Assembly: GCF_900107135.1 (NCBI RefSeq)
Contig: NZ_FNOV01000007.1
Coordinates: 7,173 to 68,937 of the forward strand
Source: Hymenobacter psychrophilus
Lineage (GTDB): Bacteria > Bacteroidota > Bacteroidia > Cytophagales > Hymenobacteraceae
DNA: 61,765 bases
Reading direction: 5' to 3'
In this document: in pieces, positions 23,709-32,626 of the stretch
Layout: the number at the start of each line of letters is the position of its first letter
How positions within the stretch are numbered: position 1 is the first letter of the stretch
Translations under genes and position numbers: made by a program
Notes under the pieces: model-generated
Seen by the model: only the letters and a program-made list of their open reading frames with translations
What the model was told of the DNA's origin: nothing
Database searches by the model: none

Positions 23709-26483
23709 ATGAAGTCTTATTACCCCTCCTTGCTGGTTACCACGGTCCTGTTGCCGCAACTGGCATCGGCTACTGCACTCCCCGCCGCAACAACCACTGC
23801 AGTTATTAGCAACCACCTTGCTCCGGATCTGGCCGATGCCACTTTGTCTGGCAAGGTTCTCACCGATAAAGGGGAGCCCCTGCCAGGAGCTACCGTCTTT
23901 ATCAAGGGCACCTTTATCGGCACCAGCACCGACCAGCAGGGCAGTTTCCGGCTGAATGCTAATTTCGAAAACGGCCCGGTAACGCTGGTTTTCTCCTATG
24001 TGGGGTTTGATACCCGCGAGCTGCAGCTGCCGGCCCCCGAGCAGGCCATCAATGTAGGCCTCACGCCCAGCGCCACGCTGCTGAACGAAACCGTGGTGTC
24101 GGCTTCGCGCATCGAGGAAAACATCCTGCGCGCCCCGGTTACCATCGATAAGCTTTCGACCCGGCAGATTGAGCGCATCACAACGCCGGAAATCCTCAGC
24201 GGCCTGGGGCAGCTCAAGGGCATCGACGTAAGCTCGGCTTCCATGCTGTTCACCAGTGTGAGCACCCGGGGCTTCAGCACCGCCAAATCGGAGCGCGTGG
24301 TGCAGCTCGTCGATTACATGGACACCCAGCTGCCCTCGCTCAACCTGAGCCCCGGCAATCTGGTCGGCATTCCGGAGCTGGACATGGAGAGCATCGAAAT
24401 CATCCACGGTCCGGCCTCGGCGCTATACGGCGCCAACGCCCTGAGCGGGGTTATCCTGTTCAACTCGAAAGACCCCTTCGTGTACGAGGGCCTGAGCGTA
24501 CGCCTGCGCGGCGGGGAGCGTAACCTGCTGGACGGCCAGGTGCGCTACGCCAAAAAGATTACCGACAAGCTCGCTTTCAAAATCAACGCCAGTGCCTTCC
24601 GGGCCAACGACTGGGTGGCCCGGAACTACGAGCCTACCCGCAGCTCCGTCAATCCGGCCGGTTCGAGCCTGGGCTACAATGCCGTGAACCGCTACGGGGA
24701 GAACGGTTACGCCTTTACTCCCTTCCAGCAGCTGCCCGGCGGCACCAACCCGGAGCTGTATGGCAAAACGGCCTACCTGCCCGGCTTCACCGAGCAGGAG
24801 CTAACGGCCGACGACAACCGCACCTCGTCGTACCGCGTGCAGGGCGCGCTGTCGTATCTGCTGCGCGATGATTTGAAACTGACGGCGGAGGTGAAACACG
24901 CCGAAGGCACTACCACCTACCAGAACCTGAGCCGGTTCCGGACGAATGGGCTGGGCTCCAACCAGTACCGGGTCGAGCTGAAGAGCAGCAAAGGCTTTGT
25001 GCGCGCCTACACCACGCAGGATTTCTCGGGTAAATCGTACGAATTCAACCAGCTGGGCACGCTGCTGCAACAGTCGCCCACCACCGAAGGGGGCAACGTG
25101 AGCTTCCAGCAGCTGTTTTACGCCACCTACAACAATGCCTACACCCTGGCCCGCCGGGCCGGCCAACTGCCCGACGCCGCGCTGGCCACGGCCCAGGCGG
25201 CCGCCAATGCTACCCAGCTAAGCCCATCGGACCCGCGCTTTGGTGTGCTCCGCGACCGGATTACCGAGAGCCGGGTGCCCGGCGTTGGGGCGCAGCAGTA
25301 CTTCAAGTCTTTCCTGCATGATGTGAGCGCACAGCGGCTGTTCACGTTCGACCAGACTGGCACCAACCTGATTGTGGGGGGCGCCTACCGCCAGTACCGC
25401 CTGGGCTCGGATGGCCTGCTGTTTTCCGACTTCGATGGCAAGCGCATCGTCAACTACGAGTACGGCGCCTATGCCCAGCTAACCCAGACCGTGTTTGAGG
25501 AACGGCTGAAGCTGGCCCTGGCCGGCCGCCTCGACAATTTCAAGAATTTCGATGCAGCCTTCTCGCCGCGCGTTTCGGCCGTGTACTCGCTGGGCGAAAA
25601 CAAGCAGCACAACTTCCGGGCAAGCTATGGCCAGGCGTTCCGCTCGCCTTCGCAGCTGGAGCAGTACCTGTACAACGACATCCGCACCGGCCTGCTGCTG
25701 GGCAACGTGGGCAACGGCTTCCAGGGCTACAACACCTCCCTGTTCGCTTCGCCCCAAACCCTGGGCGCCGGCCTGGCAAACCCCGCCGTGCTACAAACCT
25801 ATGAGTACAATGCCGCGCCGCTGGATCTGGAGCAGGTGAAAACAGTGGAAGTGGGCTACAAAGGGGCCCTGATTGCCAACCTGTACGCCGACGTGAGCTA
25901 CTTCCGCAGCCGCTACGATGGCTTCATTGGCGCGCAACTGTTTGTGGGCAACACCGACGGCAGCCGCCCGACCGCGCAGCAGCTGAGCGTTGGCTACCCC
26001 ATTGCCTACTCCGACCAGAGCCAGAAGACCCGGGCGCTCTACACCTACGTCAACAACACCCGCGAAGTGAAAACGCAGGGGGTTACGGCCGGCCTGACCT
26101 ATTATTTCCACCGGGGCTTCAACCTGACCGGCAACTACTCGCTCAACGTCATCGACAAGAGCAACTTGCCGGAGGGTTTCCAGACGTTCTTCAACACGCC
26201 CAAGCACAAGTACAACGTGGGCATAAACGGCCAGCTCAGCAACCTGAGCTACTCGGTGAACTACCGCTGGGTACAGGGCCACTTGCAGGAAATGCCCTTC
26301 GCCGTGGGCAACATCCGCGACTACAGCACCACCGACGCCTACCTGGGCTACCTGGTGCCGAAGTGGGGCACCACATTCCAGGCCGGTATTTCCAACGCCT
26401 TCGACGCCAACAATACGCAGGTGTACGGCGGCCCCCAGATCGGCCGCCTCGGCTACCTGGGCCTGCGCTTCGATTTGCAGTAA
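23709..26483 (+). CDS. TonB-dependent outer-membrane receptor
   Basis: 924 residues from ATG 23709, which follows the promoter and gives a signal peptide (MKSYYPSLLVTTVLLPQLASA). A CarboxypepD_reg-like domain spans about 45-125 (LSGKVLTDKGEPLPGATVFI, FSYVGFDTRELQL). The TonB plug follows (NETVVSASRIEENILRAPV, GIDVSSASMLFTSVSTRGFS, MESIEIIHGPASALYGANALSGVI). The 22-strand barrel fills the rest and ends LGYLGLRFDLQ. It is too short for SusC (about 1,000 residues) and no SusD gene is adjacent, so a siderophore, vitamin or peptide receptor is more likely than a glycan importer. The substrate is unknown. A strong terminator follows. Confidence 0.92.
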   Translation: MKSYYPSLLVTTVLLPQLASATALPAATTTAVISNHLAPDLADATLSGKVLTDKGEPLPGATVFIKGTFIGTSTDQQGSFRLNANFENGPVTLVFSYVGFDTRELQLPAPEQAINVGLTPSATLLNETVVSASRIEENILRAPVTIDKLSTRQIERITTPEILSGLGQLKGIDVSSASMLFTSVSTRGFSTAKSERVVQLVDYMDTQLPSLNLSPGNLVGIPELDMESIEIIHGPASALYGANALSGVILFNSKDPFVYEGLSVRLRGGERNLLDGQVRYAKKITDKLAFKINASAFRANDWVARNYEPTRSSVNPAGSSLGYNAVNRYGENGYAFTPFQQLPGGTNPELYGKTAYLPGFTEQELTADDNRTSSYRVQGALSYLLRDDLKLTAEVKHAEGTTTYQNLSRFRTNGLGSNQYRVELKSSKGFVRAYTTQDFSGKSYEFNQLGTLLQQSPTTEGGNVSFQQLFYATYNNAYTLARRAGQLPDAALATAQAAANATQLSPSDPRFGVLRDRITESRVPGVGAQQYFKSFLHDVSAQRLFTFDQTGTNLIVGGAYRQYRLGSDGLLFSDFDGKRIVNYEYGAYAQLTQTVFEERLKLALAGRLDNFKNFDAAFSPRVSAVYSLGENKQHNFRASYGQAFRSPSQLEQYLYNDIRTGLLLGNVGNGFQGYNTSLFASPQTLGAGLANPAVLQTYEYNAAPLDLEQVKTVEVGYKGALIANLYADVSYFRSRYDGFIGAQLFVGNTDGSRPTAQQLSVGYPIAYSDQSQKTRALYTYVNNTREVKTQGVTAGLTYYFHRGFNLTGNYSLNVIDKSNLPEGFQTFFNTPKHKYNVGINGQLSNLSYSVNYRWVQGHLQEMPFAVGNIRDYSTTDAYLGYLVPKWGTTFQAGISNAFDANNTQVYGGPQIGRLGYLGLRFDLQ

Positions 26484-26504
26484 ACCCTGGCGGCTACCGC
26501 TTAC

Positions 26505-26542
26505 GCAAAAGGCCCCGCGACAATCGTCGCGGGGCCTTTTGC
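26505..26542 (+). terminator. Bidirectional terminator
   Basis: A 17-bp perfect stem, GCAAAAGGCCCCGCGAC with its complement, and loop AATC separate the convergent TonB-receptor and M3-peptidase genes. Confidence 0.92.
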
Positions 26543-26592
26543 GTGCCAGCTGAACGCAGAATGCCGCCAGGGCTTTCGTTGGGCCAACGGGG

Positions 26593-28878
26593 CTACTTGC
26601 GCTTGCCCTTCTTGATTTTCACTTTGGTTTTAGTGTCCTTGAGCTCCTGGGTTTCGTTTGCCATGGGCGTCGGGGCCGGGGTTGCGGCGGCCGTGCTGGT
26701 CATCGGAAAGCCCCGCTGCTTCATCAGAGCATCGATTTTGGGGTCGCGGCCGCGGAAGGCGCGGTAGCCAGCGGCCGGGTCAACGGTGTTGCCCACCGTG
26801 AACACGTTCTGGCGTAGCCGCTCGCCCACGGCTTTATCATAGGCGCCGCTGCCCTCGGTGAAGGCGCTGAACGCATCGGCCGCCAGCACCACCGACCACA
26901 GGTAGGAGTAGTAGCCGGCCGAGTAGCCGTCGGAGGCGAAAACGTGGTTGAACTGGGGCGTGCGGTGGCGCATCACCAGCTCGGAGGGCATGCCCAGCTG
27001 GGCCAGCGTTTCGCGCTCGAACTTGTCGGGGTCGATTTTCTGGTCGCCGGCCAGGTGCAGCTTCATATCAATCAGGGCGCTGGCCAGAAACTCGGTGGTG
27101 GCGAAGCCCTCGTTGAACGTACTGGCCTTGTTGATGCGGTCGACCAGGGCCTGCGGGATGGGCTTGCCAGTCTGGTAGTGCAAAGCGAAACGGTTGAGCA
27201 CCTCGGGCGTCGGCAGCCAGTTTTCGAGCACCTGCGAGGGGAATTCTACGTAGTCGCGCACCACGCTGGTGCCCGCCAGGCCGGGGTAGGTCACGTTGCT
27301 TGACAGCCCGTGCAGGGCGTGGCCGAACTCGTGGAACAGCGTGGTGGCATCCGACCACGAAATGAGCACCGGCTCGCCGGGCTTGCCCTTCACGAAGTTG
27401 GAGTTGTTGGACACGATGGTGGTGATGTCCTTACCGTCCATGCGTTCCTGATTGCGGTAGGCGTTCATCCAGGCCCCCGATTTTTTGCCCGGCCGGGCGT
27501 AGGGGTCGAAATACCACAGGCCCACCTGCTTGCCGGTGGTTTTGTCGTTCACCTGCCACACCCGCACGTCGGGGTGGAACACGGGCACGTCGGTCACGGG
27601 GGCAAAGCTGAAGTTGAACAGCTCGCCGGCCATCCAGAACATGCCCTCGCGCATCTTTTCGAGCTGCAGGTACTGCTTTACCTCGTTCTGGTCGAGGTCG
27701 TAGCGCTCCTTACGCACCTTCTCGGCGTAGTAGGCATAGTCCCAGGGCTCAATCTTGAAATCGGCCGGCGCGCCTTCCTTTATAGCCAGCGCCTGCATAT
27801 CGGCCACTTCCTCGTGCACGCGGGCTACGGCCGGCGTCCAGACCTGCTCCATGAGCTCCATGGCGGCTTCGGGCGTTTTGGCCATGGTGTTATCGAGGCG
27901 CAGGTGGGCGTGGGTTTTGTAGCCCAGCAGCTTGGCGCGCTCGGCCCGCAGCTGCAGAATCTGGGTGATGTTGGCGTTGTTGTCGTGGGCCCCGCCGTTG
28001 TCGCCGCGGTTGGTGAACATGCGCCAGGCCTTCTCGCGCAGCGGGCGCTGGTCGGAGTAAGTCAGGAACGGGTCGACGCTGGAGCGGGTGTTGGTGATGA
28101 CGCCCGCGGCGGCCACTTTGCGCGAATCGGCGGCGGCTTTGGCTCCGTCGCGCAGCGAGGTGGGCAGCCCGCTCATTTCCTGCTCGGTTTTGAGCACCAA
28201 AGTCAGGTCCGACTCATCGGCCAGCACGTTCTGGGCGAAGTTGTTGAACAGGCCGGCCAACTGCTGATTTATCTGCGAAAGCCGGGCCTTGGCCGGGGCA
28301 TCGAGCTTGGCGCCGGCCCGCACAAAGGCCTTGTAGCGCACCTCCGTCAGGCGCTGCTGCTCGGCCGTGAGGTTGCTGGCCGCCATCGAGTTGTACACGG
28401 CCTCAATGCGCTTGAACAGGGCTGCGTTCTGGGTTATCTGGTCGCTGAAGGCAGCCATTTTGGGGGCCATTTCGGCCTGCACGGTAGCAAATTTGGCGTC
28501 GTTGAGCGAGGTGCCCCAGATGCCGTACACCGTCCCGACTCGGTCGAGGGTGCCGCCGCTGCGCTCCATGGCCGCAATGGTGTTCTCGAAAGTAGGGGCG
28601 GCGGGGTTGCTGGCAATGGCATTGATTTCGGCCATATTCTCAGCCATAGCCGCTTCCAGCGCCGGCTTGAAATCGGCCACTTTCACCTTATCAAAAGGCG
28701 GAATACCACCGTGGGGGCCGCTCCAGGGCTGGAGCAGCGGCATGGTAGCGGGCCGGCCGGCAACAGTTTTGGCCGTCGCCGTGGGTTGGGCCTGGGCCCC
28801 CGAGAACGTGGCACCGGCCAGGCCGAGGCCGGCCAGCAGCGGCAACATAGGAAGGGAAAGCGAAAAGAGTGGATTCAT
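26593..28878 (-). CDS. dcp: M3 family peptidyl-dipeptidase (Dcp-like)
   Basis: 761 residues from ATG 28878, with a signal peptide ending GAQAQ. The zinc motif HEFGHALH occurs in TLFHEFGHALHGLSSNV, and the third ligand lies about 25 residues on in EFPSQVLENW. PPFDKVKVADFKPALEAAM and ENTIAAMERSG are the M3 N-terminal pattern. GYFDP-like WYFDPYARPGKKSGAWM and the C-terminal SDGYSAGYYSYLWSVVLAADAF fit the oligopeptidase A/Dcp family. The signal peptide indicates periplasmic action, removing dipeptides from peptide C-termini. The C-terminus is lysine-rich (KTKVKIKKGKRK), a short basic tail not typical of E. coli Dcp. Confidence 0.93.
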   Translation of the reverse strand: MNPLFSLSLPMLPLLAGLGLAGATFSGAQAQPTATAKTVAGRPATMPLLQPWSGPHGGIPPFDKVKVADFKPALEAAMAENMAEINAIASNPAAPTFENTIAAMERSGGTLDRVGTVYGIWGTSLNDAKFATVQAEMAPKMAAFSDQITQNAALFKRIEAVYNSMAASNLTAEQQRLTEVRYKAFVRAGAKLDAPAKARLSQINQQLAGLFNNFAQNVLADESDLTLVLKTEQEMSGLPTSLRDGAKAAADSRKVAAAGVITNTRSSVDPFLTYSDQRPLREKAWRMFTNRGDNGGAHDNNANITQILQLRAERAKLLGYKTHAHLRLDNTMAKTPEAAMELMEQVWTPAVARVHEEVADMQALAIKEGAPADFKIEPWDYAYYAEKVRKERYDLDQNEVKQYLQLEKMREGMFWMAGELFNFSFAPVTDVPVFHPDVRVWQVNDKTTGKQVGLWYFDPYARPGKKSGAWMNAYRNQERMDGKDITTIVSNNSNFVKGKPGEPVLISWSDATTLFHEFGHALHGLSSNVTYPGLAGTSVVRDYVEFPSQVLENWLPTPEVLNRFALHYQTGKPIPQALVDRINKASTFNEGFATTEFLASALIDMKLHLAGDQKIDPDKFERETLAQLGMPSELVMRHRTPQFNHVFASDGYSAGYYSYLWSVVLAADAFSAFTEGSGAYDKAVGERLRQNVFTVGNTVDPAAGYRAFRGRDPKIDALMKQRGFPMTSTAAATPAPTPMANETQELKDTKTKVKIKKGKRK

Positions 28879-28980
28879 GAGTAAAAATATCGGGCGGAAA
28901 AGTTGACTATGTGCGAAGATACAACGCATCGGGCTGGTCAGAATTCCCCCGCCAGCCCAAATTCCTGGTCCGGGAAACTC

Positions 28981-29019
28981 AAACGAGTACCCCGAAGTCA
29001 GGCTCCAGGGTACTCGTTT
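28981..29019. terminator. Hairpin after the peptidase promoter region
   Basis: AAACGAGTACCC (28981-28992) pairs with GGGTACTCGTTT (29008-29019), a 12-bp stem in the gap between the M3 and APC genes. It has a weak T-tract on either side. Confidence 0.5.
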
Positions 29020-29037
29020 AGGTGGCCGACCGCTGCC

Positions 29038-29153
29038 AAGCCAATGTAGGGGCGGGGCCTGCCCCCACGCGCCGTTGTCCGATTGTCGTTGAACGAAACC
29101 GTTGAAACGGTGCGAGCGGCGGGCGGGGGCAAGCCCCGCCCCTACATCGGCTT
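29038..29153. repeat. Palindromic REP-like element, 116 bp
   Basis: GCCAATGTAGGGGCGGGGCC (29040-29059) is nearly the reverse complement of GCCCCGCCCCTACATCGGC (29133-29151), with the pairing continuing into TGCCCCC/GGGGGCA. A GC-rich centre completes a long imperfect hairpin. The TAGGGGCGGGGCTTGCCCC head is the kind of sequence dispersed in many bacterial genomes. It sits just after the APC gene. Confidence 0.75.
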
Positions 29154-29175
29154 AGCAGCAGTGAATAGGGTAAGC

Positions 29176-30933
29176 CTACGCGTGCTTCAGGCGCAGCTTG
29201 GAGTGCTTGTAGCCGTAGTTGAAGTACAGCGCCAGACCAATAACCAACCAGCCGAAAAACAGCAGCCAGTTGTTGAGGCCTAGCTGGGTCATCAGGTACA
29301 GGTTGGTGAGCAGGCCCAGCGTCGGCAGCAAACTCAGGCGCTTGCGGAACGACAGCCACGACAAACCCAGGCAGAAGCCAAAAAACACCAGCATCGGAAT
29401 ATAGTGGCGGCCCTCCTCGTAGGAGCCCATGGCGTGGGTGAATTCCCGGATGCCGTCCTGGTTGTACACCAGCACCAGCACGCCGCAAATGGCCAGAATG
29501 AGCGGCACGAGAAACTGGCCGTTGATGTAGGGCACTTTGAACCGGGCATCGCAGGTACCGTAAGGGTCGATAACCAGGATGCCGCCGCACACTAGCGCGA
29601 AGGCGAACAGGGTGCCGATGCTGGTTAAATCAATCACCAGATCCATGTTGAGTAGCAGCGCCGGAACGCCCACAAAGAAGCCCGTCACGATGGTGCTGAA
29701 CGAGGGCGTTCGGAACTTGGGGTGGACCCGGGCAAATACCGGCGGCAGCAGCCCGTCGCGGCTCATGGTCATCCAAATGCGCGGTTGGCCGATCTGGAAC
29801 ACGAGCAGCACCGAGGCCATGGCAAACACGGCCGACACGGCTACCACGCCGCCCAGCCACTCCACGCCCACTTTATTGAACACGTAGGCCAGTGGGTCGC
29901 CCACGGCCAACTCCTTGTAATTCACCATGCCGGTGAGCACCAGCGTCACAATCACGTACAGAATGGTGCAGATGATGAGGGCGTAAATCATGGCCCGGGG
30001 CAGGTCGCGCTGGGGGTTTTTGCACTCCTCGGCGGTGGTCGAAATGGCATCGAAACCGATGTAGGCGAAGAACACGGCCGATACGCCCTTGAGCACCCCG
30101 CCAATGCCATTAGGCGCAAACGGACTCCAGTTTTCGGGCTTGATATAAAAGGCGCCCACCAGAATTACTACGGCCACGACCACCAGTTTCAGGCCCACCA
30201 GAATGTTGGAGGCGTTTTTCGACTCCTTGATGCCGATGTACACCAGTGCCGTAATGGCGAGCGTAATCAGGCCGGCGGGCAGATCGACGACCAGGCGCAG
30301 GCCGCCGGGCAGTTCGGGGGCCGAGTTCCAGGCGTTGTAGCCGAGCAGCTGCGTAGCCGTGGCGTCGCTGAGCGGCTGGCCGGCCTGCATCAGGGCCAGC
30401 ACCTCGTTGTAGTAGCGGTGGGCGCTTTGCATGCCCATGGTCAGCCAGATGGGAATGTGCAGCCCCACGCCATCCATGAGGCCGGTAAAGTAATCCGACC
30501 ACGAAATGGCCACTACGATGTTGCCCACCGCATATTCCATAATCAGAGCCCAGCCGATAATCCAGGCCGTCAGCTCGCCGAACGAGGCGTAGGCATAGGT
30601 GTAGGCCGAGCCCGACACCGGAATAGTAGCCGCGAACTGGGCGTAGCACAAGGCCGAAAACGCGCAGGCAATGGCCGTGAACACGAACAGCAGCGACACG
30701 GCCGGGCCGCCGTCGTGGGCGGCGTTGCCGATGGTGCTGAAAATTCCCGCCCCAATTACGGCCGCAATACCCAGCGACGTTAGGTCGCGGACGGTGAGGT
30801 GGCGTTCCAGGCCGTGCTGGCCGGGGTTGGGGCCGAGCATATCCGCGTCGGCGGGGGGATTAACGAGGAGGTCCGAAACGGTTTTGCGGCGGAACAGCCC
30901 GCTGAGGCGGGAGGGAGGTAGAGGGCTTGACAA
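29176..30933 (-). CDS. APC family amino-acid permease
   Basis: About 585 residues from a TTG at 30933, which puts LFRRKTVSDLL near the N-terminus as usual in cationic amino-acid transporters; the longer ATG frame to 31023 is less family-like. The family motif GAGIFSTIG occurs in helix 1. Fourteen or so hydrophobic segments follow. ILVIDPYGTCDARFKVPY sits in the usual cytosolic loop before the final helices (FLVPLILAICGVLVLVYN). The protein imports amino acids by proton symport or exchange. An extended extracellular loop around LHIPIWLTMGMQSAHRYYNE is unusual. Start codon not certain. Confidence 0.88.
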   Translation of the reverse strand: MSSPLPPSRLSGLFRRKTVSDLLVNPPADADMLGPNPGQHGLERHLTVRDLTSLGIAAVIGAGIFSTIGNAAHDGGPAVSLLFVFTAIACAFSALCYAQFAATIPVSGSAYTYAYASFGELTAWIIGWALIMEYAVGNIVVAISWSDYFTGLMDGVGLHIPIWLTMGMQSAHRYYNEVLALMQAGQPLSDATATQLLGYNAWNSAPELPGGLRLVVDLPAGLITLAITALVYIGIKESKNASNILVGLKLVVVAVVILVGAFYIKPENWSPFAPNGIGGVLKGVSAVFFAYIGFDAISTTAEECKNPQRDLPRAMIYALIICTILYVIVTLVLTGMVNYKELAVGDPLAYVFNKVGVEWLGGVVAVSAVFAMASVLLVFQIGQPRIWMTMSRDGLLPPVFARVHPKFRTPSFSTIVTGFFVGVPALLLNMDLVIDLTSIGTLFAFALVCGGILVIDPYGTCDARFKVPYINGQFLVPLILAICGVLVLVYNQDGIREFTHAMGSYEEGRHYIPMLVFFGFCLGLSWLSFRKRLSLLPTLGLLTNLYLMTQLGLNNWLLFFGWLVIGLALYFNYGYKHSKLRLKHA

Positions 30934-31064
30934 CGGAGCGAAGAACAGGTTTAGAGGGCAAAAGATACAGAAATATGCCGGGCAGTTGCTGCTGGCCGGT
31001 AACTGCCGGTCAGTAACCGGCAAATATCCTTATACTTACCTCCCGCCCCCAGTAGCTCCCTGCC

Positions 31065-31775
31065 ATGCCTGCCTTCTCCGTCCCCAACCCCTGCCCCCAG
31101 CCCTGGGCCACCATGACGCCCACCGCCGCCGGCCGCTTCTGCGGACAGTGCCAGCACGAGGTCGTGGATTTTTCGGCCCTGAGCGAAGCCGAGGTGCACG
31201 CCTGGCTGGCCCGGCCGGGAGTGGGCACCGTCTGCGGCCTGTTTCGGGCCGGGCAGTTTGCGCCGCCGGTGCCGGCGGGCGTGGTAGCCGCCGGCCCGCG
31301 CTGGCGGCGCTGGCTGCTTACGGGCCTGGCGCTGCTTAGCCTCAAGCCCCTGCTCACTTCCTGCCAAAATGCCCAATCGAGCGCCGCCGCCGCCAACGGG
31401 GCCACCGAGCAGGCCGATGAGCTTGCCACTGCGCCGCAGGGCCAGGTAACTATCCGGGGCCGGGTGCTCGACGACTCCACTGGCCTAGCCGTGGCGGGTG
31501 CCGAAATCTTCATTGCCGATACGCCCTACGGGGCCGTTGCCGACGAGCAGGGCAACTTCGGCTTCACCATGAAGCAGCAGTGGGCGCCCGTGCAGAACGG
31601 TTCGGTAAGCCTGCGCGTGGCGGGCAGCCCGTTCGTGTTCGAGCCCCAGACGCTGAGCGTAGCAGTGAGCCCGGCCCCGGCTCCGCTGACCGTGCGGCTG
31701 AAGTCGGTGCCCGGCCGGGGGCAGATTATGGGCAAAGTAGCGGGCCACGAGCCGCCCCAGAAGCCGCCGCTGTAG
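31065..31775 (+). CDS. Four-cysteine domain, internal lipobox and CarboxypepD_reg domain
   Basis: 236 residues with an unusual order. Residues 1-75 form a soluble cysteine domain with Cys10, Cys26, Cys29 and Cys57 (PNPCPQPW, GRFCGQC, VVDFS, TVCGLFRAGQF), a likely zinc ribbon or redox fold. A basic patch (RWRRW) and hydrophobic segment follow, ending LLTSC at residue 100: in effect a lipoprotein signal peptide placed internally. The exported part carries a CarboxypepD_reg-like domain (VTIRGRVLDDSTGLAVAGAEIF, YGAVADEQGNFGF). The same layout occurs in the next gene. Whether the N-terminal domain stays in the cytosol after cleavage is unknown. Partner and role not known. Confidence 0.8.
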   Translation: MPAFSVPNPCPQPWATMTPTAAGRFCGQCQHEVVDFSALSEAEVHAWLARPGVGTVCGLFRAGQFAPPVPAGVVAAGPRWRRWLLTGLALLSLKPLLTSCQNAQSSAAAANGATEQADELATAPQGQVTIRGRVLDDSTGLAVAGAEIFIADTPYGAVADEQGNFGFTMKQQWAPVQNGSVSLRVAGSPFVFEPQTLSVAVSPAPAPLTVRLKSVPGRGQIMGKVAGHEPPQKPPL

Positions 31776-31884
31776 CTGCTGCCCAAGGGTGCAGTTGTTA
31801 CGCTGAAAAAACCTTGGCTTCGGGTGTGAAATCCAGCGCGGCACGGCATCAGGTCAGTGAAGGTTCACCCTAAACTGCTGCCCG

Positions 31885-32598
31885 ATGTCTCGTTCTCTGC
31901 AAATTTCCGTTCCTCAGCCCTGCGCCGAAAACTGGGCCGCCATGACACCCGCCATCCAGGGCCGCCACTGCGCCGCCTGCGCCAAAACGGTGGTCGATTT
32001 CAGCCGGATGACGGATGCGCAAGTCGTTGCTTACCTGAGCCGGGCCAACGACCGGAGTTGCGGGCGGTTTCGGCAGGAGCAGCTAAGCCGGCCGCTGCGG
32101 GTAACTTTAGCGGCTCCTGTTTCGAAACGCTGGGCTGCCGCCACGCTAGCGGTTTTAGGACTGGGAGCTGCCGCGCCGGCGCTGGCTCAACTACCCATCC
32201 CCCAAACCCTGAGGCAGCAGGTCATAACGATGGGCATAGTAGCCACACGCCCCCAACCTGTTCTGCCGGTTCGCGTGGTACAGGGGCGCGTAACCGATGC
32301 CGGCACCGGCCAGGGCCTGCCGGCCGTAACGGTGCTGATGGAGGGCACCCAGCACGGCACTTCAACCCGATCTGATGGTACCTACGAGCTGGAAGTAGCA
32401 GCAGGTACGAACAACACGCGGCTGGTATTTTCCAGCATCGGCTTCAAAACGGTTGTTAAGCCGAGTGATCAAGCTGAAGCGGTTGTTTTGGAAGCTTCGT
32501 GCGACAGGCTTATGGGCGAGGTAATAGTAACGTATGGTTCCCGTTGGTACACGCCCCGCGGCCTGTGGCAACGCCTGACGCGGCCGTTTCGACGGTAG
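31885..32598 (+). CDS. Four-cysteine domain with exported CarboxypepD_reg domain
   Basis: 237 residues, a paralog of the preceding protein. Cys13, Cys29, Cys32 and Cys59 occupy equivalent places (PQPCAENW, GRHCAAC, KTVVDFSRMTDAQVVAYL, SCGRFRQEQL). After a basic stretch (SKRW) comes a signal-like hydrophobic segment ending APALAQ, with an Ala-x-Ala site instead of a lipobox. The exported part is a CarboxypepD_reg-like domain (VRVVQGRVTDAGTGQGLPAV, TRSDGTYELEVAAG, LVFSSIGFKTVV). The remaining C-terminus has MGEVIVTYGSRWY and a basic end (RLTRPFRR). Starting 109 bp after the first gene on the same strand, it probably shares the operon. Confidence 0.8.
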   Translation: MSRSLQISVPQPCAENWAAMTPAIQGRHCAACAKTVVDFSRMTDAQVVAYLSRANDRSCGRFRQEQLSRPLRVTLAAPVSKRWAAATLAVLGLGAAAPALAQLPIPQTLRQQVITMGIVATRPQPVLPVRVVQGRVTDAGTGQGLPAVTVLMEGTQHGTSTRSDGTYELEVAAGTNNTRLVFSSIGFKTVVKPSDQAEAVVLEASCDRLMGEVIVTYGSRWYTPRGLWQRLTRPFRR

Positions 32599-32626
32599 AT
32601 TCGCCTGTCAACTCCTGCTTTATGCT

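Noticed and set aside
27310..28884. 524-codon plus-strand frame opposite the M3 peptidase
   Set aside because: Shadow frame; the minus strand holds the HEFGH zinc motif and signal peptide.
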